Below are positions 21,809 to 32,103 of a DNA stretch of 64,000 nucleotides, one piece after another (the stretch's first letter is position 1; each line of letters begins with the position of its first letter). The notes below the pieces were generated by a model that was not told the DNA's origin, searched no databases, and worked only from the letters and a program-made list of their open reading frames with translations. The stretch is taken from assembly GCA_907165135.1 (NCBI GenBank), contig OU015566.1, positions 188,501 to 252,500 of the forward strand, read 5' to 3'. Position numbers and translations under genes: made by a program. Origin of the DNA: Oikopleura dioica (Eukaryota > Chordata > Appendicularia > Copelata > Oikopleuridae).

Positions 21809-24800
21809 ATGATCAAAAAATATCGTCGGATTTTTATCGTTGTTGCATTCTTGATGACTATGGGCTCCCTCTACAATATCAGGTAAATTAAAATAAAACT
21901 TGTTCTCTTACTAGAGGCCTTATACCTAAGGGCTAGGAGGTGGTAAGAGGAATCTTCGGATGTCGGGCGCGTAGGCAGGGTTGGAAACAGAGCTGCAAAT
22001 TTTTCAAAATTTTCTCGTACCGGAGATAGCGGAGCTTACCCGAGAATTTAGCAGAGCTGACCAAATTTCTTTTCTCCGTAGCTGAGCGTACGGAGCTGAC
22101 CGAATTTTTTTCGCTCGTAGCTAATCGTAGCGGAGCTGACCAGAAATTATTTGGCCGTAGCTGAGCTCTCTCCGCTAGCTCCGCTACGCAAATTTGTAAC
22201 TCTGGATGGAAATGTAGCAATGTGTTGCTGCTACATGCTACACTGGCAACATCTCTTAAAAAAATCCTTGCTACATGCTACACGTGCTACATAAAAATCT
22301 TTATCGCTTCGAATTTATTGCCTCGAATTTATCGCCAAATCGAAATCGAAATTGAATTTTTAAAATCAAACTAGATTACTTTTTTTCTTATGAGCATTGT
22401 TAGGTCTCAAAATAGACGTTATAGTAGTAAGAAGCTGAAAAATCGTCTCTTCCGGGAAATATTACTGTAAAATGTATTTTCGTCATCTTTATTTTTGCAA
22501 AACTGCATTCTAGAATGAAATTTTTGCTTTTTCGCCAAAATTTTCTCGTGAATTCTGGAGTCGATAATAACAAATCTGCTCTCAAACTTTGAAAAAATTC
22601 TTGACCACAGAAAAATGTAGCAATGTAGCAAGCTACCCTCTGCTACACGTTTTTTAAACGCTGCTACATGCTACATCAACATGTAGCAAAAATGTAGCAA
22701 TTGCTACATTGCTACATTACTACACTGCTACATTTCCAACCCTTCGCGTAGGGTCTGCTAGACCCGGGGCATTGACGATCAAAATATTAGCTCCTTTGGC
22801 CCGTTTTGATTTAGATATGTAAAAAGATGAAGTTTTCTGTAAGATAAGGCGCAGAGCGCACAAAAGCGCCTGTTAAAAGTTAAATTCTGATATATTTTTC
22901 TTCATGTACGGACCCTCGTGCTTCCGTCGATGGTAAAAATTGTTTTTCCCTTGCATATCAATAGCTGATTTCATTTCAAAGTAAAATTCATGATCAGTTT
23001 CAACAATCTTATTCGCCATCTTGGAACATCATTGTCCAATTCTCCATATTCGAAAACCTATATTTTTCTAGTGATTTGGATCACGGGTGGATAATTTGAA
23101 ATCAAATAATTATTTAATTTTTCCCAGAGCAACACTGGCTTGATGAATCAGTCTGAAATCTTCAGGACTGATTCGAATAAATAAAAGATGATAAGATGCG
23201 AAATTTCAGGCCGAATCATCAAGCCAAATTTGCTCTCGAATAAAATGGAATAATGGTTGATTTCAAAATATCCACCCCTGATTTGGATATTGATTTCAAT
23301 ATTTGGCCAATTTTATAAACTGTCATAAGTACTTATTATTATTCTACCATAAGCTCGGAATAAAAGTTTCTCGAAAATCACGAGCGTGACCATTATTTTC
23401 AGGTGGTTATCCGAATTGAAGGAGCAACAGCAGATTAAAGATAACCAACGAATTATTTTTCTGATGGAAAATGGAGCTAGAAAAAACCAAGAGGAACAAC
23501 AGTGCAGTCCAACAAATAGCATCGTTTTCGTGAAAACTCACAAAACAGCGTCTTCGACTCTTCAAAATATATTCCTTCGATACGGGTAAATAAGAATATT
23601 CTTGCTGATTAGATCTTAGTTTTTCCCATATTTTAGTCTCAAAGAAAATCTCAAAATCGCCCTCCCAAGAAATAACGGAAACAGATTTTTCTACCCACGA
23701 TCGTTTTCCAAATCAATGCTCAAAGAGTTTGCTGATGGCGAAAAGCCGGTTATTATTGCTCATCATCTACGCGCGTCAGAGGAGCTTTACGATACCTTTC
23801 CACGAGCGAGGAGAATCACGATTTTGAGGGACATTCCGGCTCTATACGAGAGCTCTTTTGAGTGAGTTAAGATTTCTTGTGCAAATTTAATTTTATCAGG
23901 TACATGAAGGATCTTGCTGTCCCCTACAAAAAAGCAGCAAATATCGAGACTTTCTACGCACATCCCAATGCCTTCTACAATCGAACGAATCCCCTTGGTC
24001 GATTTGGAAACGATGTCTTTGCCCGAAATCATCTCGCTTTTGACCTTGGTCTTGAATGGACCAACTTGGGAAAGATAGACGAAGGCATTGAATATCTCGA
24101 AAAAACACTGGATCTCGTTATTTTGTCGGATTATTTCAAGGAAAGCATGGTGTTGCTGCGGAATGAACTCTGTTGGGAATGGGAGGATGTGCTCTTTTTC
24201 GTGACAAATGAGAGGTCTGAGAAAAGGCCAATCTCTGCAAACTTGGGTAAGTTTTTAAGGAGTTATGAGGCAATTTTGCAAAATAAGCCATTTCAAACAA
24301 CGCTGAGCTTTAGACGGAATTAGAAAGTTTTAAAAACTCTTCGTCTACAATGTAGACTCTACATATAGAACTATCTTATGGGCAGAGTTGAAAAAACTTT
24401 CGAGAAAAATTATCAAGGGATTTCGGCGCTTGAGAGCCCAAAAAAGCGTGAGTCGCTGAAATTTGTGATTTTGTGATTCTAATGAAAAAATTTTTCTGAG
24501 TTCAAAATACAGTGTGAAGCTTTTTAAGGCCGATTTTCGGATGACAGCGAATTTCAAAAGTGGCCTTAAAATGGATATTGTTTGTCTCGAGTCGGATGAC
24601 AACAAAATTTTTCCTTTCTTGGGAAAAAAAAAGATAAATGAGGGTTCATAAAATTATTCGGAACTTAACTTTCTTTCACTGTTTTTGGAATATACTTTCA
24701 ACTTATTTTCTAAAAAATATAAATAGTATTATTTTTTTTCGCGCGAACAAAGTATGAATTGTAGCCTTTTTCAGAATAAGTCCTTTAAATTGAACTCAAC

Positions 24801-27800
24801 ATGATTCTTTCTTTCATTCTTTCAAAAAAATATTCGTAAAGCATGTCTTAAAAAGGGATTAACATGGGCCATGTTACATGGCAAATGCTTAGAAAAAAAG
24901 ATATGAAGAGATTCTAGTGAAGACGTCAAAGAACAGTGACGTGAAGAAGATAATTACTGAGCTTTTCCGAAAGAAAAATGGTTAAGACATTAAAGAGTCA
25001 TGGGCGGCTCCGGGCAAGAGTGATCTCCCCTCCGAGAGAGGGATGAGGTGCAGGGCCGTACTCAGCAGCGCCGGGGGTCTACCCGACTCTGCGGCACTTC
25101 CCCACACTCACCCCCCTCACGAAGTGAGAAGAGCTTTATTGAAAATTTTCTTCAGTTAATAATTTGTGTAATCAGTATTTAGAATAGTCAAACAAAATAC
25201 AGAGTAAGAATTCAGGAACAGAAAATTTAATCAAGTTCTTCTCAAGCAAATTTGTCGTCTCTATCGTGATTGATAATGATGCGATGGGAAATTCACATAT
25301 GACGCGGCCCATCATATCGCTGTCGTGTGAACAGACAGGTTTGTCTTCTGATAATGATAATGATAAAGATTGTCTGGCTGACATCTCGTCTTCCCAGCAA
25401 AATAAATTTCTTCTGACATAAAACTGCAACGATTTCAAGTGATCCTCTTCTCCACTGATCCACTTTTCTCCACTGATCGTCTCTTAGCAGCTACCGAATC
25501 TCTTCTTGTCTTCCTTAATATTTTCAATCTTTTTTCAAAAATACATTTTCATCTTAACAGGCCAATATCTTCAGACGAAGCTCCAATCGAATTGAAAACA
25601 AAATATCTTGACCATCGGAAATAATAAGCAAATTTGAAATCCAACCAAATAAAATAATTCCAATTTGTCCGCCATAAATCTCATCAATAAAGAATAAAAA
25701 TTTCTAATTTATCCATTTCAGGGTCCCCATAATTGGCGAGGCTTCAACATTCAAGAAAAAAGATAAAATAAGTTCCACTTTTCAATATTTCTAAGTCCAA
25801 CGGTGGCCAAAAAATCGTATCCATTGATAATTTAGATCCAATAATTAATCGAAAACATCCAAAAATCGTAAATGTTGACCAGATTCCAAAAATCTTACGG
25901 AAAAAAGCGGCGAGCGGTCGATTCTCTCTTACAGCAGCAAGGCAAAAAGAAATATTTTTTTTTTTTAAAAACCCAATCATCTTCCTGGGACGTGAGATCT
26001 TTCACTTCAGTTCACCAGTAAAGAGTCATGGGCGGCTCCGGGCAAGAGTGATCTCCCCTCCGAGAGAGGGATGAGGTGCAGGGCCGTACTCAGCAGCGCC
26101 GGGGGTCTACCCGACTCTGCGGCACTTCCCCACAACATTCCTCTGCGTATTTTAACACGCCTATATAATGATTATAGATTGAAACACTTTGACTTAAAAT
26201 CTAAGTGAAAATTCAAACAAGACCGTAAGAAATTATCTTTAATTGAAAAAGTCGAAAAAAAACATCGAAAAATACAAAAAAAGAAAAATAAAGATAAAAA
26301 CACAAGGTATCACGCAGTAGAAGATAAAAAGCTTTTTCAAGTGACATTTTAACTTTCGGATTTTGAACTGAAATTGAAGGAAAAGTGGCCTTAAAGTAGA
26401 TTTTTTTAGGGTGACAGATTTTGGGTTAGGGATTTAGATTTTAGGGGGTTTACTCGAAAAAGTGGCCTTTAAAGGGTCGGCCTTAAAAGTGCTTCAAACT
26501 GTAACTTTTCCAAAAACACTGATTCTTTGACCGGTGATCCTCAAATGGTGCGCCCTGGCCGGCTAAAGTTAATGTCTTTCCATTTTTGTCAGAAAATATA
26601 AAAAGCGGCGGTTATCACTTCTGACTGACTTATTTTACTTCGGTGATAATAAGGGTTAAGATACAGTGAAAACCCATTTTAAGGCCCACCCTTTTAAGGC
26701 CCTTTTTTCGGAAAATCTCCAAAATCTGTCATCCTAAAAAAATCCCTTTTAAGGCCACTTTTTTTTTAATCCGAAAGTTACAGTTTCGCTTGTAAAAACT
26801 AGTTATCATCGACTGTGTCTTCGGCCATTTTGAAGTCGATGGCTAAAAATTCAGTGTCAGCATTGTCTGTCACTTGGACTTGAAGCATTTCTTCCATCTC
26901 CATCGGAGTCCAAGGACGTGCTTCATCAATTTGAAGCGGGGAGCTACGACTCCCCGAGTCGTAGCTCTTCCATTTGAAGCGCCAGAAAATGCTCGACTAA
27001 TTCTTGTTTGTCCAGAATATTTTCTGTAACATCGAGATCTTCAAACTGCTCGATTTGTTTTCGAAAATAATTCTTTTGAAGTAGTCCTTTGTTGATCCAT
27101 GATCGCTTGAAGATTGCTGGGTTCAAGTGCATGAAGATTTCGATAGGGATTTTTGATCCCTTTCTCTGATTTGTTGGCAGAAAAATATTTTTGAAAGAAT
27201 GAAGGAAAGAATCATCAAGAGTCCAATTTAAAGAACACATTTTGAATCATACTTGGTTCGGGCGATAGAAACATGCGGTAGACTCGGGTCTTCCCCTAAA
27301 AGCCCTTATGATTCATTTTTGTCCCAAAAATATGGGAAAATTTGTTGTCATCCGACGAAAGGCAAAAAATATCCATTTTAAGGCCACTTTTGAAATTCGC
27401 TGTCATCCAAAAAGGGGCCTTAAAATGGGTTTTCACTGTATCGGCAGACGGACGGTGCCGGCACCAAAGTCAAGCATTTTTTCTGACTCATCAAAAAACT
27501 AATGTCCGCTCCGCGGCTGAAGTGTAAGGAAACTTCATTTATTGACCGAATACACCAACAATTTTGGCTCGATATCCTGTTATTTTTTTGGTACCGGGTA
27601 CCAATTTTGGATTGGTACCGGCACAGTCCGTCCCCGATCTTAACGAGAAAGGCGACTTTCACTGCAAAGAAGCAACCAATCTTATATTTAAAGCTTTTAT
27701 TAATTCTTTTTAAAAATGACAACTGCCATTGCAACGTGACTGTCAAAGGCAATCAATATCAATACATTTTCAATAGTTCTGTGAATTAAATTGAACTCCA

Positions 27801-29147
27801 AATAATTTTTTAAGATTAACCCATAAAAGAACGTCATGTTAATTATAAATGTCTCTTTTGAGGAAAAATTGCTATGATAAATTAGCAGTAGGCTTAGTAT
27901 GGAATCGTTCTTGTGAAAAGTTTTCATCGCCCCTTTCAAAAAATTAACATTACCGTGGTTTTCCATTTTAAGAGCGCCCAATGTAAGAGCGTTTTCGCCA
28001 ACATTTTGCAAATTATGTTATCTGCGAAAATTCCAATTTAAGAGCGTTTTTGAAGATTTTTATGCAATCAAAAAATTTTTAGACTCAAATAAATCATTAA
28101 CTAAAACGTGTAATCTCTGACTGCTTTTCCGGCCATTTTAAAGTCAATGGTTTGGCAGAGTCGGCTCCTTCTGTCATTTGAACTTGAGGTTCTTCTTCAA
28201 TCTCCATCGCCGACGGACCATCATGGTCGGAGCTCTTTTGCTTTTAATCTGATTCCTAGATATTTAATTTACCTATTCCTACAAAGGCTAGAAAATGTAC
28301 CCTGAGCCTCAGTGACTGAGGCATGTCTTCCCCATCATTTTCCTTCGGATTATCTATTAGATCTCCATGACAGTCTTTCTCCCATCCTTTCTTTTTGAGC
28401 CTTCACCAGAATCTGCGCATATTTTTTCTTCTAAGCCAAAGACATGTGTTTTTCTTTTCTTCTCCTGACATTTTCGTTGTTTAAATTTTGAAGAATGAAA
28501 GAGATCAGATTAAGAAAAAACGCTCGAGGAAAATCCTGAAAAAATCACTCACGTTCTCATCTTGATATACAAATACTTTTGCTTTTAGATCTTTTCTGTT
28601 TCATACTTTCGAAATTCCCTGAAAAATGAAAATAACCACTGTCATCCTATATCGATAGGAAAATTTCCAATTTAAGAGCGTTTTGAGCAAACCCTGTCAT
28701 CTAAAAAACGCTCTTAAAATGGAAAACCACGGTAATTCTTTTTCAGCACAAAGAATGCGCGATTGGAATTCATTCGACAATGCAATTTATCATCATTTCA
28801 ACACGACTTTTTGGAATAAAATCGAAGCATATAGAAATTTTGACGACGACATGAAAATTCTAGATGAAAAACTAGAGGAAATCAAAAAGTTTTGTCTGGC
28901 TAGGGAAAAAGTCTGCCCGCCGGATGAAAGCGGCTGCCAATTCAATCCTGGTGGAGGGATAAAACTCAAGGCTTTCGAGGTAATAAAAAATGAACCTCAA
29001 ATTATGATCTAAGTTTAAATATTTTAGTTGTCCGAAACCGGTAAAAAGAGCCTTCTTTGCCAGCATATGATCATGCCAGAACTGAGTTTGACTAAAAAAA
29101 TCTTCAAAAAACAATGGCCAGGCTGGACGAAATTTTACGAAGTATAA
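21809..29147 (+). CDS. Galactose-3-O-sulfotransferase-like
   Basis: Golgi type II enzyme that would move sulfate from PAPS to the 3-hydroxyl of galactose. Exons: 21809-21882 (anchor, RIFIVVAFLMTMG), 23403-23585, 23637-23861, 23900-24246, 28747-28979, 29028-29147 (TAA stop). All junctions are GT-AG and in phase; three introns are only 38-51 nt. The PAPS 5'-phosphosulfate loop is VFVKTHKTASSTLQN; further family landmarks are HHLRASEELYDTFP, ITILRDIPALYESSF, ARNHLAFDLGL, LLRNELCWEWEDVLFF and RDWNSFDNAIYHHFNTTFW. The order and total length (about 390 residues) fit Gal3ST enzymes. Intron 1 holds nested hAT-like elements and intron 4 (4.5 kb) holds three TA-flanked elements. No break was seen, so it is probably functional. 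The exact acceptor sugar cannot be told. Confidence 0.9.
21976..22744. mobile_element. hAT-like element with TGTAGCA words, interrupted
   Basis: Ends CAGGGTTGGAAA and ACATTTCCAACCCTT with a perfect 8-bp duplication CGCGTAGG (21968-21975 and 22745-22752). It contains core A at about 22350-22450. A second element is inserted 12 bp from its left end (21988-22204). It lies in intron 1 of the sulfotransferase gene. Confidence 0.85.
21988..22204. mobile_element. hAT-like element nested in another, GTAGCTGAGC words
   Basis: Ends CAGAGCTGCAAATTT and AAATTTGTAACTCTG, flanked by GTTGGAAA and GATGGAAA (21980-21987 and 22205-22212), an 8-bp duplication with one mismatch made from the outer element's own terminus. 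CGTAGCGGAGCTGACC words recur inside. Confidence 0.8.
24508..26503. mobile_element. Tc1/mariner-like element, carrying an inserted direct-repeat element
   Basis: TA-flanked: TACAGTGTGAAGC at left and GCTTCAAACTGTA at right, with TTTTAAGGCC just inside both. Subterminal sequence matches the 26662-27440 element. The middle is occupied by 24992-26134. It is located in intron 4 of the sulfotransferase gene. Confidence 0.75.
24992..26134. mobile_element. Element with identical 115-bp terminal direct repeats (TRIM-like)
   Basis: Two identical 115-bp GC-rich repeats, 24992-25106 and 26020-26134, in the same orientation, bound a 913-bp AT-rich interior. The unit is flanked by the 5-bp direct repeat ACATT (24987-24991 and 26135-26139). 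That is the layout of a small LTR element, and perfect repeat identity suggests recent insertion. Against this, the repeats do not start with TG, and no primer-binding site, polypurine tract or protease/RT frame was recognised. It could instead be two insertions of a short repeat. Confidence 0.6.
26662..27440 (-). mobile_element. Tc1/mariner-like element with transposase remnant
   Basis: Ends TACAGTGAAAACCCATTTTA and TAAAATGGGTTTTCACTGTA are perfect inverted repeats bounded by TA. A minus-strand open stretch (27240 to about 26800) resembles the C-terminal part of a transposase; the same acidic tail is recognisable, more decayed, in 27951-28734. No catalytic DDE motif is visible in the fragment. 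It lies in intron 4 of the sulfotransferase gene. Confidence 0.75.
27441..27638. mobile_element. Element with GGTACCGG words
   Basis: Inverted ends ATCGGCAGACGGACGGTGCC and GGCACAGTCCGTCCCCGAT. GGTACCGGGTACC words lie inside, and TCCGCTCCGCGGCTGA in the middle. Another copy is at 50204-50411; fragments are near 15580 and 19150/19760. Confidence 0.7.
27951..28734 (-). mobile_element. Tc1/mariner-like element, TACCGTGG family
   Basis: A 784-bp element with ends TACCGTGGTTTTCCATTTTA and TAAAATGGAAAACCACGGTA, perfect inverted repeats bounded by TA. Its right end is only 12 bp before exon 5 of the sulfotransferase gene, leaving ATTCTTTTTCAG as the whole acceptor tract. Confidence 0.85.
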
Positions 29148-29441
29148 TTTTTCGACGTGCACTTTTATCATTATTTTCTGTTTTTTTTTCTGTCCTTGAT
29201 TTCCTTATTATTTAGAACCATAAGAAAAAAAACACAAAGTTAAAATCTCATTATTTTAATTCTTTTATTTTCTCCAATATCGCATGAATCAAATTATTCA
29301 TTTTTATCAAACTACCTATCTATGTCGTGAATGACATAAATGTAGTGAACATAAAGACGAGACTCATTTTGAAGAGCAAATTTGTTTTCAACTTTCTCGT
29401 TTTTTGCCACGACATTCACGACATAGTCAAGAAGTTCCACT

Positions 29442-29606
29442 TACAGTGGGTTGCGCAGGTAATGCACCCTTTATGATTGCGGCGTTGCTGCAACCTTCGC
29501 CCGCACTTTTTCTATTGTTTCTTTCTAGACTTGCTCAAAGTGATTGCGTGACTGCTGCACCCTCTACCCGCTCTTTAGGGGTGCAGTACCTGCGCAACCC
29601 ACTGTA
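29442..29606. mobile_element. Tc1/mariner-like MITE, TACAGTGGGTTGCGCAGG
   Basis: A 165-bp element bounded by TA, with ends TACAGTGGGTTGCGCAGGT and ACCTGCGCAACCCACTGTA. No coding content. Confidence 0.85.
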
Positions 29607-29958
29607 TGTGGTCCTACTTCGATGTTAATTATCGGAGCCGACCCAATCAAGAAATCTTGGTCAAGATTGCTACCCTTATTGGTGACAATGACGCTTTGAG
29701 TCGCCGGCTGAATTTTCCCTTTTTCATGAGAGAAATGGTTTTCATCATTTTTGTATTCGTTTATTCATAGTAAAGCTTTCGGATCTTAAAGATCCATCTT
29801 CAGTACTATAAATTATAGTCTATAATCTAACAACCGCGTTCAAGTCAAATCTCTTTCTTGAAAAAAAATCTTTTTTTCTAGATTTGAATTGAGCCTGACA
29901 TATTTTTGTAATTACTTTATTTAATATTGACTTAATTAGCTCCCCAAGGGAAGGCTGC

Positions 29959-30266
29959 AATTAGCTTGGGTACGGTTGTTTTGAAGTCTGAAATAACATG
30001 TTATAGAGTTTTTTTTACTAAAACGGACGCGCGAAAGTAGAGAAAGTTGGCCACTTTCAAAAATGAGTTTCTCTTTTAAATCAGGCACGGAGCACATTCA
30101 AGCCTGTAGCATGCATGGAAATGCTGCATGCTTGATTTCGAAAATAAAAATTTCATTTTTACCACAAAAACGTTCGATTTTGGGCATAACGAACTTCGGA
30201 GGAATAATGCAAAAGTCTCTAGAACATGTTATTTCAGACTTCAAAACAACCGTACCCTGGCTAATT
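29959..30266. mobile_element. Inverted-repeat element with AACATGTTATTTCAG
   Basis: Inverted ends of about 50 bp (AATTAGCTTGGGTACGGTTG against its complement at 30240-30266). The middle holds ATCAGGCACGGAGCACAT, a variant of the GCGC palindrome, and two TGCATGC-type inverted repeats. It lies directly upstream of the second GT31 gene. Confidence 0.65.
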
Positions 30267-30316
30267 CCATACTTCTTTCCCAAGCGAAGAAAAAAAAAAC
30301 GAAAAAATACGAGAAA

Positions 30317-32103
30317 ATGAGTGTCAAAGAGAAACGAAGCAAAATTGAAACTTTTTCCGTTGTTTTCTTGTTTCTATGTTTTGGGAACTGGTTCGTTAAA
30401 ATCAAGAAAAAGACGTTTTACTATTTTTGAAACCAGAAATAGAGCGCTGCTAGTGACACTTATTCTACCGAAAAATGAGTGTGAAGAGAATATTCCTTAT
30501 TTCAAAATGACGGTAAAAGAAGAAATAAAAGAAAATGGCTTTGATCTTGATGGACGAAACAAAAAACTAAAATCATGCAAGACATTTGAAGCAGAGTTCG
30601 AAATCCGAGAAAATGTATTTGCTACTGGTAAACGGCGGTTTTACCTCTTTATAAAGAATGATTCTTTTTTCAAAGAATGGTTCTTTTTCGGAAAGAACCA
30701 TTTTTCTTGGTGCTCTTTGACAAGATGCCATGAAAGGAATTCAAAATTTTGGAAGCAATTTCATGTTAGAGAAAAAGATTAAGGAGGGAGTGTGCGCTTC
30801 GCGCCAGCTTTTCAAAATGTTCAGAGAATTTAGAAGAATCGAAAAACCAGTTTTTATGTCATTTTTCTCTGGAACAAAGAAAAAAAGAATCATTCTTTAT
30901 AAAGACGTGAACCCGCCGTCAACGCTGCTACCTGCTACGACTTTCTATCACCCTTTCAGACCCCATTGCTACCATTAAAGAATTTTTTTTCGCAAATTAT
31001 TAAAGTCAAACTAGATTGCTTCAAAGCTAATGAGCACTATTTACTCTCAAAAAAAAACAGCAGACTATTTGCTACTACCTCTGATGACATTGCTACCATT
31101 TGCTACCGAAAATGGTAGCATGCTACCTTTTGTTACCATTTGCTACCATCGGATTTCGAACTCTAATTTGAAGCGCTCCCAGAAAACTGGAAAACCAATG
31201 AATCTTGGGAAGTTGGGTTCATCGAGGCGCCAAAATGTCCAGAAAAAGAGCTGATTATCATCGTCAACACCGCCCATAAAAATCGAGAAAACCGACTTCT
31301 TCTCCGCCGATATTTTGAAGGTAAAAACGATCTTTTGGCGACATTCAATGATTTTTTTTTGTAGAATTAGAGAAAAAGCAAATCAATTTCGCGAAGTTCT
31401 TCCTCCTCGGTAAAGCAGAAACACCAGTCGAAAACGAGAACGACTGGATCATCGGCGATTTTGAGGATACTTACGACAATCTTATTCTTAAAACGAAAAC
31501 TTCTTATGAATACTTTGAGCGATTCTGCGGCTCGGCAAAGTTTTATCTTTTGATCGACGACGATGTTGCTTTTTACCCGGAAAAAATAATTGAGAGACTC
31601 GAGAAAGAAGAAGCAAAAGATACTATTTTTGGCAAAAGATGGAATGAAGTAAAAGGTACCGAAAATTTTAAATTTGAAATCAACATTTTTTTTTCTTGAA
31701 AGCGCACAACCATCCTTGGCTGAAAGAAAAAGGAATTTCGATTTCGGAAGAGCAGTGGGCGAAGCAGTTCTGGCCGGACTACATTGCTGGACCTTGTGCG
31801 TTTATGACGGCAGAGAGTGCAAGAAGCATGGCAAACGTTGCTCAACTGACGAAAAAAGCTCTGGCGATCCCTATTGAAGGAAATTGTTGAATTTGAAAGT
31901 CAGAATTTTAAAGTTACTATATTTGTTAACAAAAATTCACTTCAACTGCTTTTTTCGACAATAAAAAAGACGTGGCTTTCAACGGAATCCTCCGAGAAAA
32001 AGCCTGCCTCGACCTTAGAAACGAAGAAAGTCTCTGTGTTCATTTGGAAGGAAACACGAAGAAGCTTGAAAATCGAATAAATGATGCAATTAAAAACATG
32101 TAA
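30317..32103 (+). CDS. GT31 beta-1,3-galactosyltransferase-like, second gene
   Basis: Golgi type II glycosyltransferase. Exons: 30317-30377 (anchor, TFSVVFLFL), 30454-31319 (interrupted by the transposon 30592-31165), 31364-31655, 31703-31879, 31970-32103 (TAA). GT31 landmarks: IIIVNTAHKNRENRLLLRRY, GDFEDTYDNLILKTKTSYEY, FYLLIDDDVAFYP (the DDD metal/sugar motif) and PIEDVAFNGIL near the C-terminus. Introns of 44 and 47 nt are GT-AG. The last (31880-31969) only gives the conserved EDV motif if read GA-AG. Leaving out the inserted element and one 8-bp duplication gives KTFEALPENWKT in frame; otherwise the chain stops inside the element. The first intron (30378-30453) is the best phase-consistent GT-AG solution but is less certain. 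Confidence 0.82.
30592..31165. mobile_element. hAT-like element inside a GT31 exon, GCTACC words
   Basis: Ends CAGAGTTCGAAATCC and GGATTTCGAACTCTA, flanked by a perfect 8-bp duplication ATTTGAAG (30584-30591 and 31166-31173). It contains a truncated core A (AAAGTCAAACTAGATTGC at 31005) and GCTACC words, and is itself interrupted by 30627-30924. It sits within codons of the second GT31 gene; removal with one duplication is exactly in frame. Confidence 0.88.
30627..30924. mobile_element. Element with AAGAATGATTCTTT words, nested
   Basis: Ends GGTAAACGGCGG and CCGCCGTCAACG. Words AAAGAATGATTCTTT recur at both ends, and GTGTGCGCTTCGCGCC lies in the middle. Flanks TTGCTACT and CTGCTACC agree at six of eight positions. 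Same family as 60821-61095, which has a clean duplication. Confidence 0.7.

Noticed and set aside
24992-25106. RNA gene (tRNA, 5S, SRP or spliced leader)
   Set aside because: No cloverleaf, promoter boxes or known RNA core could be seen; two identical copies bounding one unit fit a terminal repeat better.
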